This document shows positions 31,687-39,785 of a DNA stretch of 64,000 nt, in pieces (within the stretch, counting starts at the first letter, position 1; each line of letters starts with the position of its first letter). Origin of the DNA: Opitutaceae bacterium. GTDB lineage: Bacteria > Verrucomicrobiota > Verrucomicrobiia > Opitutales > Opitutaceae. The translations under genes were made by a program, and so were the position numbers. Location: the NCBI GenBank assembly GCA_027482185.1, contig JAIXWF010000012.1, positions 290,025 through 354,024 on the forward strand, read 5' to 3'. The notes below the pieces were generated by a model. It was given only the letters and a program-made list of their open reading frames with translations, did not search any database and was not told the origin of the DNA.

Positions 31687-32853
31687 ATGCGTTCCCTGCC
31701 CCTGCTCGCGTGCCTGCTCCTGCTGTGCTCCTGCCGCGCCGTCACGCCCGCCGCCGATGCCGACGGTTTCGTCCCGCTCTTCAACGGCCGCAACCTCGAC
31801 GGCTGGATCAACATCAATTGCGCCCCGGAAACGTGGTCGGTGCGCGACGGCGTCATCGCCTGCACCGGCAAACCCGTCGGCGCCCTTCGCACCGTGCGCC
31901 AATACGAAAACTTCATCCTCGAGGCCGAATGGCGCCACCTCGAGCGCAGCGGCAACTCCGGCATCTTCGTCTGGGGCACGCCCATCAGCGCGCCCGGCGT
32001 GCCCTTCCTCCGCGGCATCGAGGTCCAGGCCCTCGACCACGGCTACGCCGAAGATTTCGAAAAGAAGAACGGCAAGAAATCCGATTGGTTTACCGTACAC
32101 GGCGACGTGTTCGCGATCCACGGCGCCTCGATGAAACCGCTCCCGCCGACCAACGGCAAACGCAGCTTCCCGCGCGAGAACCGCAGCAAACCCTCGCCCG
32201 GGTGGAACCACTACCGCATCGAGGCCCGCAACGGCTCCCTCCGCCTCCACGTCAACGGCCGCGAAGTCAGCGGCGGCGACGACATCGTCTACCGCAAAGG
32301 CTACCTCGCCCTCGAATCCGAAGGCGCCCGCGTCGAATTCCGAAATCTCAAGATCAAGGAACTGCCCTCAACCGGCGCCGGTCCCGATGTCACCGCGCCC
32401 CTCGACCCGGGCTGGCAGCCGCTGTTCACGGGCCTTGATCTGCGCGGTTGGACGCCACCCGCGTCCGCCGCCGCGCTGTGGTCGGTCGCCGGCGAAAAGA
32501 TCGCGCACGCCGCCAATGCCGCCGCGGCCCCGCTCTGGACCGTCGCCGAGTACGGCGCCGCGGAATTCGTCTTCGACTACCGCGCGGAAAAAGGCGCCGC
32601 GGGCGCGCTCACCGTCCTGGTCCGCGGCGACGGCGGTGCACCCCCCGCCGTCGCGCTACCCGTGCCCGACGACGCCAAGTTCCACCGTTACACCGTGACC
32701 GTGCAGGGCGCGTCGATCCGTTGGCAGCGCGGCGACGCCGACGCCGTCGAAGTCCCGCTCCCCGCCGGCACCCCGCCCCGCGGCCACTTCGGCTTGGCCC
32801 CCGCCGCCGCCAAGGGCGTGTTCATGAACCTGCACGTCCGACAGCTCCCATAA
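31687..32853 (+). CDS. DUF1080 lipoprotein with second laminin-G-like domain
   Basis: A 388-residue protein whose leader MRSLPLLACLLLLCSC ends in a lipobox (Cys16), so it is predicted to be a lipoprotein. A DUF1080 domain spans about 28-230 (FVPLFNGRNLDGWININ, NFILEAEWRH, GNSGIFVWGTP, YLALESEGARVEFRNLKIKEL). A second, shorter domain (about 245-388) starts with WQPLFTGLDLRGWTP and ends GHFGLAPAAAKGVFMNLHVRQL, a degenerate copy of the same fold. It likely binds or cleaves modified glycosides at the cell surface or periplasm. It is a stand-alone gene, divergent from the Tat propeller. Confidence 0.85.
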   Translation: MRSLPLLACLLLLCSCRAVTPAADADGFVPLFNGRNLDGWININCAPETWSVRDGVIACTGKPVGALRTVRQYENFILEAEWRHLERSGNSGIFVWGTPISAPGVPFLRGIEVQALDHGYAEDFEKKNGKKSDWFTVHGDVFAIHGASMKPLPPTNGKRSFPRENRSKPSPGWNHYRIEARNGSLRLHVNGREVSGGDDIVYRKGYLALESEGARVEFRNLKIKELPSTGAGPDVTAPLDPGWQPLFTGLDLRGWTPPASAAALWSVAGEKIAHAANAAAAPLWTVAEYGAAEFVFDYRAEKGAAGALTVLVRGDGGAPPAVALPVPDDAKFHRYTVTVQGASIRWQRGDADAVEVPLPAGTPPRGHFGLAPAAAKGVFMNLHVRQLP

Positions 32854-33127
32854 GATTGCGGAGCGCGGATTGCGAATTGCGGATTGGAAATCCCGGAAAT
32901 CCGAAATCGGCCTTGGCAGCGCGATGCCCTTTGGAATGCGCCAACGTTAACCGATCCGAAATTCGTCCCCGCCCCTCACGAGCAATCTTCGAATTGAGAA
33001 TCTTCAAATTGCGGATCGCGAATTGCGAATTGCGGATTGGAAAACCGGAATTGCCCAAACCTGATTCAGCCCCGGCCCTCGGACGGCCTTGAACAATCCG
33101 CATTCCGCAATCCGCAATTCCCAATTA
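32854..33127. repeat. Long heptamer array (GATTGCG type) in a convergent gap
   Basis: The gap between the DUF1080 lipoprotein and an antiporter gene holds three blocks. The first, GATTGCG-GAGCGCG-GATTGCG-AATTGCG-GATTGGA, is at 32854-32888. A second copy in the same direction is at 33009-33050, and the inverse AATCCGCATTCCGCAATCCGCAATTCCCAATTA is at 33096-33127. The last block supplies the antiporter stop codon. At 274 bp this is the largest array in the window. Confidence 0.75.
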
Positions 33128-34450
33128 TAGAAACAGCCATCCGCCGAGGGCCAAGATCGGCAGCAGGATCGGCAGGCTGAAACGGAACACGTAGCCGAAG
33201 AAGCTCGGGCAGTGCACCCCGGCGTCCTGCGCGATCGACTTCACCATGAAGTTGGGACCGTTGCCGATGTAGGTCATCGCGCCGAAGAACACGGCGCCCA
33301 GGCTCACGGCCACGACGTAGAGCGGTTGCTGTTCGAGCAGCACGCGCACCGCGGCCGGGCCCGATGTCCCGGCAAACGCCGCCGGATTCGCCGCCGTCGC
33401 CGTGGTCTGCGCCAATTGCAGAAAGTTCACGTAGGTCGGCGCATTGTCGAGGACCGCCGACAGCGAGCCCGACGCGAAGTAGTACTGCAACGGCTTCGTG
33501 AAACCGAATTCCGTGCCGTGCTGCGCGAGATAACCGAGCGCCGGCATCATCGTGGCGAAAATACCGACGAAGAGAAACGCCACCTCCTTGATCGGCCCGA
33601 AGCCGAACGCGTTTTCCTCGTGGATGCGTTTCGGCGTCAGCCGGTAGCTCGCGGCGGCCGCCGCCAGCATCGTGAGTTCGCGGATGAAGTAAGTCTCCGG
33701 CAGAAACACCGCCCCGATGATCGCGAGCAGGAAGACGACGTTGATCGCGCCGCCGATCTGCCACACGTCCTCGCCCTCCGCGGAACGCTGCAGCGGCGCG
33801 GGCAGGCGCGCGAAGCTGCGGCGGTCGAAAACCCAGAACGCCGCCAGCACCGCCCCGAGCGTGAAGAGCCACTCCGCGACCACATGTTCGAGCAGCCAGA
33901 AAAACGGCACCCCGCGCAGATACCCCAGAAACAAGGGCGGATCGCCGATCGGCGTGAGCGCGCCGCCGATATTCGAGACAATGAAGATGAAAAAGACGAT
34001 GTGGTAGGCGCTGATGCGCACCTTGTTCATCCGGATCCACGGCCGGATCAGCACCATCGACGCCCCCGTCGTGCCGATGAGATTCGCCACGACGGCGCCG
34101 ACCGCGAGGAAGACCACGTTTTCCCAAGGCGTCGCGCCGCCCTTCACCTTCAAGTGGATGCCGCCCGCGACGACGAAGAGCGATCCGATCAAGACGATGA
34201 AGGAAACGTACTCGAGCATCGTGTGCCCGAGCACCGCGCCGCCGCCCGGCATCCGCAGCAGGTAATACGCCGCCACCGCCGCGCCGAGCGCGATCGAGAT
34301 GTGCGGGTAGTAGTGCTCCCAGAGGTGTTTGATCCGCGGCGGCGTCAGCGGCATCGTCGCGATCAGCAGCAGCAGCAGCGCGAACGGCCCGATCAGCCAG
34401 AGGGGAACATCGCCGCTCGCCGCGGCGGCCAGGGGAAACGGGGGCAACAT
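33125..34450 (-). CDS. Sodium:proton antiporter of the NhaD/ion-transporter superfamily
   Basis: A 441-residue polytopic membrane protein with about 11-12 helices. Characteristic segments are VVANLIGTTGASMVLIRPWIRMN and FFIFIVSNIGGALTPIGDPPLFLGYLRGVPFFW, which contain the re-entrant half-helices with conserved Thr-Pro-Ile-Gly-Asp-Pro-Pro of the NhaD/CitM family, and ASGSLSAVLDNAPTYVNF near the C-terminus. It most likely exchanges Na+ for H+ across the inner membrane. It lies 31 bp downstream of a second putative antiporter of a different family on the same strand. Confidence 0.85.
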   Translation of the reverse strand: MLPPFPLAAAASGDVPLWLIGPFALLLLLIATMPLTPPRIKHLWEHYYPHISIALGAAVAAYYLLRMPGGGAVLGHTMLEYVSFIVLIGSLFVVAGGIHLKVKGGATPWENVVFLAVGAVVANLIGTTGASMVLIRPWIRMNKVRISAYHIVFFIFIVSNIGGALTPIGDPPLFLGYLRGVPFFWLLEHVVAEWLFTLGAVLAAFWVFDRRSFARLPAPLQRSAEGEDVWQIGGAINVVFLLAIIGAVFLPETYFIRELTMLAAAAASYRLTPKRIHEENAFGFGPIKEVAFLFVGIFATMMPALGYLAQHGTEFGFTKPLQYYFASGSLSAVLDNAPTYVNFLQLAQTTATAANPAAFAGTSGPAAVRVLLEQQPLYVVAVSLGAVFFGAMTYIGNGPNFMVKSIAQDAGVHCPSFFGYVFRFSLPILLPILALGGWLFL

Positions 34451-34481
34451 GGGAGGCCGGCAGCGAAACGCCGGCCCCGGC

Positions 34482-35981
34482 TCACAGCAACATAAACGCC
34501 AAGCCCATCGCGATCGTCGGGAGCAGCGCGCCCGCCAGCAGGCCGAGCGGGTTCACGCCCTCGGGGAAAAAGCGCTGGAGAATATTCTGCCCCGCCGGAT
34601 TCGGCGCGTTGGCGATCACGGTCAGGCCGCCGCCCGTCACCGCGCCGGCCACCACGGCGTATTTCAGCGGGTCGGTGAAGCCGGGCACCAGTGTCGCAAG
34701 GTACGTGATCGCGGCGTTGTCGTTGAACGCCGTCAGCACCGTCGCGCCGAGAAACAGCGGCACTTCGCCGAGCCGCGTCAGCACCGGCTCGATCCACCAG
34801 CCCTGCAGCCCGCCGTGCACCACGAGGCCCGCGAGGAAGAACCCGACCAGCAGCGGCGACTTCAGCTCCAGCTTGCCCTGGTGGTGCGCCGTCGCCTGCG
34901 AGAACGCCAGGAAGAACAGGAACCCGCCGATGAAGAGCGGCGGATAGTGCGCCACGAAGACCGTGAACGCCATGAACCCGAGCTGCACCCCCGTGATCCA
35001 CACCGGCACCGGCCGATCCGGCTCCGCCGGGGCCGCCGCCGCGGCCGCCAGCCGGTTCCGCTCCAGGGCCGCGAACTCGCCGCGGAAGAAAAGGTAGTAC
35101 CCGACGGTCGAGACGACGATGCCGATCAGCGCCTTCCAGCCGAAATGCGCGAACATGAACGCCGTATCCCAATTCCAAGGACCGGCCACCATCAGCACCG
35201 GCGGCGCCGCGAAATGCGTGAACGTGCCGCCGACCGAAATGTTCGTGAACAGCAGGCCGAGCGTCGCGTACGCGAATCGCGGCGATGGCTTCAATTCGTA
35301 GAATTGCCGCGCCAGCAGCAGCGCGCCGATCGTCATCGCCGCCGGCTCCGTGATGAACGAACCCAGCACCGGCGCCACAATCAGGATCGAGAGCCACCAC
35401 GCCGCCGCCGTGCCGCGGCCGAGCTGCGCGAATACCCGCAGGCAGGCCTCCGCGACCCGCAGCACCGGGCGTGTCGCCGCCATCGCCATGATCACGACAA
35501 CGAACATCGGCTCCGTGAAATTCACGCGGTGCCCCACGTAATCGAGCACCGTGCCCCAGCCGTGGAACCATGTGATCGCCGCGACCAGCGCCAGCGCCCA
35601 GAGCCCGAAGATCGCCTCCACCTCGCCGAAGAAATGGTACACCTGCCCCTTGAAACTCACCTCCTCCGGCCGCCCGCCCCGCGCGGCCACGGCGCGCCCG
35701 TGCGCCTCCTCGGCCTCATGCGCCAGGTGCCGGAACTTGCCGGCGAGAAACGTATGCCCGATCGCGAGCAGGAAGATGAGGGTAGCGACGACGTTGAACG
35801 GTTCCGCCTGCGCCCGCGCGAGCAACGTCGCGGCCAATTCCGGCCGGTCCGTCGCCGCGTATCCGGCCAGCGGACGCGGGAACGGCGCCGCGTCGCCCGC
35901 CGGCTGCGCCGCCCAGGCCGAAGCCGCCAAGAGCCAGCCGGCCAGCCACCAACGGATCCGAGGGAAGAGCGCGCGGTTCAT
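34482..35981 (-). CDS. Putative Na+/H+ antiporter (PF07399-type)
   Basis: A 499-residue membrane protein; the start at ATG 35981 (MNRALFPRIRWWLAGWLLAAS) puts a cleavable signal at the N-terminus. The track start twelve codons upstream is also possible. About 11 hydrophobic segments follow a periplasmic N-terminal stretch. Conserved-looking stretches include APVLGSFITEPAAMTIGALLLARQF, FTNISVGGTFTHFAAPPVLMVA, LTAFNDNAAITYLATLVPG and GGGLTVIANAPNPAGQNIL, typical of the putative antiporter family found in PVC bacteria and Chlamydiae. The function rests on family annotation. It precedes the NhaD-type gene by 31 bp, so both are likely co-transcribed. Confidence 0.78.
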   Translation of the reverse strand: MNRALFPRIRWWLAGWLLAASAWAAQPAGDAAPFPRPLAGYAATDRPELAATLLARAQAEPFNVVATLIFLLAIGHTFLAGKFRHLAHEAEEAHGRAVAARGGRPEEVSFKGQVYHFFGEVEAIFGLWALALVAAITWFHGWGTVLDYVGHRVNFTEPMFVVVIMAMAATRPVLRVAEACLRVFAQLGRGTAAAWWLSILIVAPVLGSFITEPAAMTIGALLLARQFYELKPSPRFAYATLGLLFTNISVGGTFTHFAAPPVLMVAGPWNWDTAFMFAHFGWKALIGIVVSTVGYYLFFRGEFAALERNRLAAAAAAPAEPDRPVPVWITGVQLGFMAFTVFVAHYPPLFIGGFLFFLAFSQATAHHQGKLELKSPLLVGFFLAGLVVHGGLQGWWIEPVLTRLGEVPLFLGATVLTAFNDNAAITYLATLVPGFTDPLKYAVVAGAVTGGGLTVIANAPNPAGQNILQRFFPEGVNPLGLLAGALLPTIAMGLAFMLL

Positions 35982-36065
35982 TGCCGCGGAGCAAACCGCC
36001 GGACCGGCCTTCTGCAAGCCGACCCGGCCGATCCCGCGGCGATTTTCCGCCGCGCCGGGCGGATC

Positions 36066-36105
36066 GATCTCTCAACTCTCAGCACTCAACTCTCAACTGC
36101 GCCCC
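36066..36105. repeat. Heptamer repeat (TCTCAAC type), single arm
   Basis: GATCGATCTCTCAACTCTCAGCACTCAACTCTCAACTGC holds four consecutive heptamers after the shared leader GGATCGATCTCTCAA, and ends four bases before the DUF1015 stop codon. No inverse arm is present in the gap. Confidence 0.65.
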
Positions 36106-36108
36106 GAC

Positions 36109-37323
36109 TCAGAACGTGTGCACCACGAGCCCCGAGCGCAGCTTCGGTTCGAACCACGTGCTCTTCGGCGGCATGATCTGGCCGGCATCGGCGATATCCA
36201 TGAGCTGCGCCAGCGTCACCGGATACATCGAGAACGCCACGCCGCCGTCGGCGTCGACGCGCTTCACCAGTTCGCCGGGGCCGCGGATGCCGCCGACGAA
36301 GTCGATGCGCTTGTCCGTGCGCACATCGTGGATACCGAGGACCGGGGCCAGCAGGCGGTCCTGCAGCACGCTGACGTCGAGGCGCGACACCGGATCCGCC
36401 TTCGGGTCCACCGGCATCGTCAGGCCGTACCACTTTCCGCCGAGATACATGCTCACCTGCCCGACCGCGGTCGGCGCGGGCGCGGCGTTTTCCTGCAGGC
36501 CGAAGAGCGCCTTCACCTTCGCGAGGAAGTCGGCCGGCGCGAGGCCGTGCAGGTCGACGACGATGCGGTTGTACGGGAGGATCTTCAGTTCGCTCGCCGG
36601 GAAGAGCACGCAGAGGAACCAATTGTAATCCTCATGGCCCGTGTGCGCCGGATTGCGCTCGCGGCGCAGGCGGGCGACGCGCGCCGCGCTGGCCGCGCGA
36701 TGATGGCCGTCGGCGATGTACGTGACGGGCACGGCCGCGAAGGCCTGCACCCACTCCGCGCCGCCCGGAATCCGCCAAACGGTGTGCCGGATGCCGTCCG
36801 GCGCGGTGAAATCGTGCAGCGGTTTTTCCTGCGTCTTCGCGTTCACCAGCGCCGTGACGGCGGCGTTGTCCCGGTAGGTGAGGAAAACCGGGCCCGTGTC
36901 GGCGCCGAGGGTGTCGATCAGCTTCGTGCGGTCGTCCTCTTTGTCCTTCCGGGTCTTCTCGTGCTTCTTGATCAGCTCGCGGTCGTAGTCCTCGACGTGG
37001 CAGCCGGCGATCAGCCCGCGCTGCACGTGGTTGCCCATTTGCTGTTGGTAAACGTAGAGGCAGGGCTCGGTCTCGCGCACGAGCGCCCCGCGCCGCTGGA
37101 GACCGAGGAAGTTTTCCCGGGCTTTGGCGTACACCGCGTCGGAATACGGATTGGTGTCCGGCGGCAGATCGATCTCCGCACGGTCGACATGCAGCAGGCT
37201 GTCCGGCTTGCCCGCGGCCAAGGCGGCGGCCTCGGCGGCGTTGACCACGTCGTAGGGGACGCAGGCGACTTCGGGCGCGTGGGCCGGCGGGGGAACGAGA
37301 CCTTGGAACGGATGGATGCGCAT
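36109..37323 (-). CDS. DUF1015 family protein
   Basis: A 404-residue cytoplasmic protein starting at ATG 37323 (MRIHPFQGLVPPP). The DUF1015 hallmarks are present: PPYDVV-like VPYDVVNAAEA near the N-terminus, YVYQQQMGNHVQRGLIAG, HEKTRKDKEDDR, and VTYIADGHHRAASA in the middle. The family is sometimes called SerC-associated because it occurs beside serC/serA in other bacteria, but no biochemical role is established to my knowledge. Here the nearest genes are ribosomal protein L31 downstream on the plus map and the antiporters on the other side, giving no pathway hint. Confidence 0.85.
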   Translation of the reverse strand: MRIHPFQGLVPPPAHAPEVACVPYDVVNAAEAAALAAGKPDSLLHVDRAEIDLPPDTNPYSDAVYAKARENFLGLQRRGALVRETEPCLYVYQQQMGNHVQRGLIAGCHVEDYDRELIKKHEKTRKDKEDDRTKLIDTLGADTGPVFLTYRDNAAVTALVNAKTQEKPLHDFTAPDGIRHTVWRIPGGAEWVQAFAAVPVTYIADGHHRAASAARVARLRRERNPAHTGHEDYNWFLCVLFPASELKILPYNRIVVDLHGLAPADFLAKVKALFGLQENAAPAPTAVGQVSMYLGGKWYGLTMPVDPKADPVSRLDVSVLQDRLLAPVLGIHDVRTDKRIDFVGGIRGPGELVKRVDADGGVAFSMYPVTLAQLMDIADAGQIMPPKSTWFEPKLRSGLVVHTF

Positions 37324-37424
37324 GAGGAAGGGAAAGCGGTCAGGATTGCCCGCCCCGGCGCGCGAAGACACGGAAAAAATCCGCGGCGGCGACAGCGCGC
37401 CGCGTCATGCCGGCCCGCCCGGGC

Positions 37425-37458
37425 AAAAAAAAGCGGCCCGCCGGCAAAGGCGGGCCGC
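37425..37458 (-). terminator. Intrinsic terminator after L31
   Basis: On the minus strand a ten-base GC stem (GCGGCCCGCC, inverse GGCGGGCCGC) with a six-base loop is followed by eight T residues, 24 bp after the rpmE stop codon. It closes the L36-L31 unit. Confidence 0.9.
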
Positions 37459-37481
37459 AAAACGGAAAAACGGGCGACGGC

Positions 37482-37736
37482 TTACTTTTTGCCGGTGCCG
37501 CGCTTGAACTTGGTCGTGAACTTCTCGACGCGGCCGGCCGTGTCGACCAGGCGCTTCTCGCCGGTGTAGGCGGGATGCGAGTCCATCGTCACATCGCGGG
37601 CGATGACGAAGTACTCCTGACCGTCGATCTGCTCCTTGCGGGCGGACTTCATGGTCGACTTGGTGAGGAAACGACGGCCGGTTCCGATATCGAGGAAGCA
37701 GACGTTGTTGAGAGTGGGATGGCCTTCGGCTTTCAT
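37482..37736 (-). CDS. rpmE2: 50S ribosomal protein L31, zinc-independent type B
   Basis: An 84-residue ribosomal protein: HPTLNNVCFLDIGTGRRFLTKST, then HPAYTGEKRLVDTAGRVEKFTTKF. The zinc-binding CxxC pair of type A L31 is absent, and the length and the SHPAYTG block match type B (YkgM-like). It follows the type B L36 gene by 15 bp, the same pairing as the zinc-starvation ykgMO genes of enterobacteria. No Zur-like box is obvious upstream. Whether a zinc-binding L31 exists elsewhere in the genome cannot be judged here. Confidence 0.92.
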   Translation of the reverse strand: MKAEGHPTLNNVCFLDIGTGRRFLTKSTMKSARKEQIDGQEYFVIARDVTMDSHPAYTGEKRLVDTAGRVEKFTTKFKRGTGKK

Positions 37737-37751
37737 CGCGGTAGGAGGAGG

Positions 37752-37877
37752 TTAACCTTGGCGAGCCTTGTAGCGCGGCTCGACCTTGTTGATCACGTAA
37801 ATCTTGCCCTTGCGGCGGACCACCTGGCACGCCGGGTGACGCTTCTTGGCCGACTTGATGGAGGAAACGACTTTCAT
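37752..37877 (-). CDS. rpmJ2: 50S ribosomal protein L36, zinc-independent type B
   Basis: A 41-residue protein from ATG 37877: [41 protein letters not shown]. The track shows it inside a longer 79-residue frame, but this start matches L36 exactly. The four zinc ligands of type A L36 are reduced to a single Cys, and the KSAKKRH insertion is diagnostic of type B (YkgO-like). It is first of a two-gene unit with L31 and is divergent from parA across 170 bp. Confidence 0.92.
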   Translation of the reverse strand: MKVVSSIKSAKKRHPACQVVRRKGKIYVINKVEPRYKARQG

Positions 37878-38047
37878 AAAAGGCGTCAAAGCATCGCTCG
37901 GCCTCGCCCCTGTCAACGGAATTTCTCCGCGATTCCTCCGCGTCGTTTGCCGCGGGAGATTTTCGGGCGGCGGAGCGACGGTTTTCGGCAATCTCGAAGC
38001 TGCGCTTGCGGCCCGCCGGACCGTGCCTCATTGACCACCCTTCGCCC

Positions 38048-38830
38048 ATGGCCACCACTGTCTTTACCATCGCCAACCAGAAGGGTGGCGTCGGCAAAAC
38101 CACCACCGCCGTCAACCTCGCCGCCGCCTTGGCCGAGAAGAAGATCCACACGTTGCTGATCGATCTCGACCCCCAGGCCAACGCCACGAGCGCCGTCGGC
38201 GTGGAGAAGCAGGCCGGCCGCAGCCTCTACGGCCCGCTCCGCGGCGAAGGCAGCGCTTTCGAGATGATTGTGCCCACGGCCTACGAGCACCTCGCCTTGA
38301 TCCCGAGCGAGGAAGACCTCGCCGCCGCCGAGATCGAACTGGCCCAGACGGAAAACTACCTCGCCCGCCTCCGCACCGTCCTCGACCCGGTCCGCCGTTC
38401 CAACGGCTACCGCGCCATCATCATCGATTGCCCGCCCGCCCTCGGCATGCTCTCGATGAACAGCCTCGCCTTTGCCGACCACCTGCTGATCACGCTGCAG
38501 TGCGAGTACCTCGCCCTCGAGGGCCTCGGCCAGATCCTGCGCAACCTCGAGCGCCTCAAGGAGGCCCACGTGAACGACAACCTTCAACTCGGCGGCGTCA
38601 TCATGACGATGTTCGATTCCCGCATCAATCTGGCCAAGCAGGTCGTCGACGAGGTAAAGCAGCACCTGCCCGACAAGGTTTTCAAATCGGTCATTCCGCG
38701 CACGGTCCGCCTGAGCGAAGCCCCGAGCTTCGGCAAACCCATCCTCGCCTACGATCCCAACGGCCCCGGCTCCGTCGCCTACCGCGCCCTCGCCGCCGAG
38801 GTGATCGAACGCTTCGGCCTCAAGGCCTGA
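38048..38830 (+). CDS. parA: ParA family ATPase
   Basis: A 260-residue ATPase with the deviant Walker A KGGVGKTT (12-19), switch LLIDLDPQANAT, YRAIIIDCPPALGML and the C-terminal IPRTVRLSEAPSFGKPI block typical of chromosomal Soj/ParA. It would drive chromosome segregation with ParB on origin-proximal parS sites. No ParB follows; the next genes are ABC-2 permeases. The ParB-like gene at 5523 is over 30 kb away and of a different subtype. No parS-like TGTTTCACGTGAAACA sequence was noticed in the window. A role in plasmid partition is less likely given the housekeeping neighbours. Confidence 0.88.
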   Translation: MATTVFTIANQKGGVGKTTTAVNLAAALAEKKIHTLLIDLDPQANATSAVGVEKQAGRSLYGPLRGEGSAFEMIVPTAYEHLALIPSEEDLAAAEIELAQTENYLARLRTVLDPVRRSNGYRAIIIDCPPALGMLSMNSLAFADHLLITLQCEYLALEGLGQILRNLERLKEAHVNDNLQLGGVIMTMFDSRINLAKQVVDEVKQHLPDKVFKSVIPRTVRLSEAPSFGKPILAYDPNGPGSVAYRALAAEVIERFGLKA

Positions 38831-38859
38831 GCCCGCCGGCCGCGCGCCGCTTCCGGACG

Positions 38860-39669
38860 ATGTTTCCCGCCCTCGAAAAATACCGCCAGGCCTTCCTCGT
38901 CGGTCTCCAGAGCAATCTGGTCTATCGTTGGAACTTCGCCATCCGCGGGTTCTTCTCCCTCTTCCATCTCGCGGTCGTTTTCATTCTGTGGGGCGCGGCG
39001 TTCGAGGGCGCGGGCAACATCGGCGGCTTCGACCTGCGGCAGACGCTCACCTACTTCATCACGATCCTCGCGCTGCAGTTTCTCGTCAGCGCGTTCAACG
39101 AGGACTACCAGATCAGCGAGGAAATCCGCAACGGCCTGATCAACCAGTTCCTCCTCAAGCCGATCAACTACTTCGCCTACCGCTTCAGCATCTTCGTCGC
39201 GGCGCGGCTCGTCTCGGGTTCGCTCATTTTGATCCCGTTGCTCGTCGCCCTGCCCGTCATCGGCGAATACCTCACCTTCCCGCTCGAGCCCTGGCGCCTC
39301 GCCGTCGGCCTGCCCGCGGTGCTGCTGTCGGCGTTGATCCAGTTCTGCATCGCCTACTGCTTCGGCATGCTGACGTTCTGGTTTCTCGAGATCCAGGGCT
39401 TCGTCATCCTCTCCCTCGCGATCGAGGCCGTGCTCGGCGGCCAGATCTTCCCGCTCGACCTGATGTCGCCCGACGTGTTCGCGGCCTCGATGCTCCTGCC
39501 GTATCCGTACCAAATGTACTTCCCGGCCGCCATCTTCACGGGCCGCTTCGGCTTCGAGGAATCGCTCTGGTGCCTCGGTATCCAGGCCTGCTGGGTCGGC
39601 ATTCTTCTCACCGTCGGCCACGGCCTCTGGCTCCGCGGCCTGCGCCGCCACACGGCGGTGGGAGGCTGA
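38860..39669 (+). CDS. ABC-2 family permease, first of a pair
   Basis: A 269-residue integral membrane protein with six predicted helices. The start at ATG 38860 (MFPALEKYRQAFLVGLQSNLVYRWNFAIRG) fits the amphipathic N-terminus of ABC-2 permeases. The segment ISEEIRNGLINQFLLKPINYFAYRF is characteristic of the family (coupling helix with Leu-Lys-Pro). It pairs with the next gene as a heterodimeric exporter, but no ATP-binding subunit is adjacent. It begins 29 bp after parA, so it may be co-transcribed with it. Confidence 0.82.
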   Translation: MFPALEKYRQAFLVGLQSNLVYRWNFAIRGFFSLFHLAVVFILWGAAFEGAGNIGGFDLRQTLTYFITILALQFLVSAFNEDYQISEEIRNGLINQFLLKPINYFAYRFSIFVAARLVSGSLILIPLLVALPVIGEYLTFPLEPWRLAVGLPAVLLSALIQFCIAYCFGMLTFWFLEIQGFVILSLAIEAVLGGQIFPLDLMSPDVFAASMLLPYPYQMYFPAAIFTGRFGFEESLWCLGIQACWVGILLTVGHGLWLRGLRRHTAVGG

Positions 39670-39670
39670 A

Positions 39671-39784
39671 TGGATAATTGCGAAATGCGGATTGCGGAAT
39701 GCGGATTGACCGACCGACCGACCAACTACGCCTTTCCGAATTAGCGCCTTTCCCAATCCGCAATTCGCAATCCGCAATTCGACC
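39671..39784. repeat. Heptamer inverted repeat (GATTGCG type) between two permease genes
   Basis: The left arm AATTGCG-AAATGCG-GATTGCG-GAATGCG-GATTGAC (39675-39709) and right arm CCAATCC-GCAATTC-GCAATCC-GCAATTC (39751-39778) are inverse. Between them is CGACCGACCGACCGACC, a run of four-base repeats. The element separates two cistrons of what should be one operon. Confidence 0.75.
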
Positions 39785-39785
39785 G

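Noticed and set aside
37878-38047. Zur box upstream of the zinc-free L36 gene
   Set aside because: No AT-rich palindrome of that type could be seen in the 170-bp gap.
5523-38830. ParA and ParB-like genes as one partition locus
   Set aside because: They are 32 kb apart, the ParB-like protein lacks the usual helix-turn-helix layout, and no parS site was noticed.
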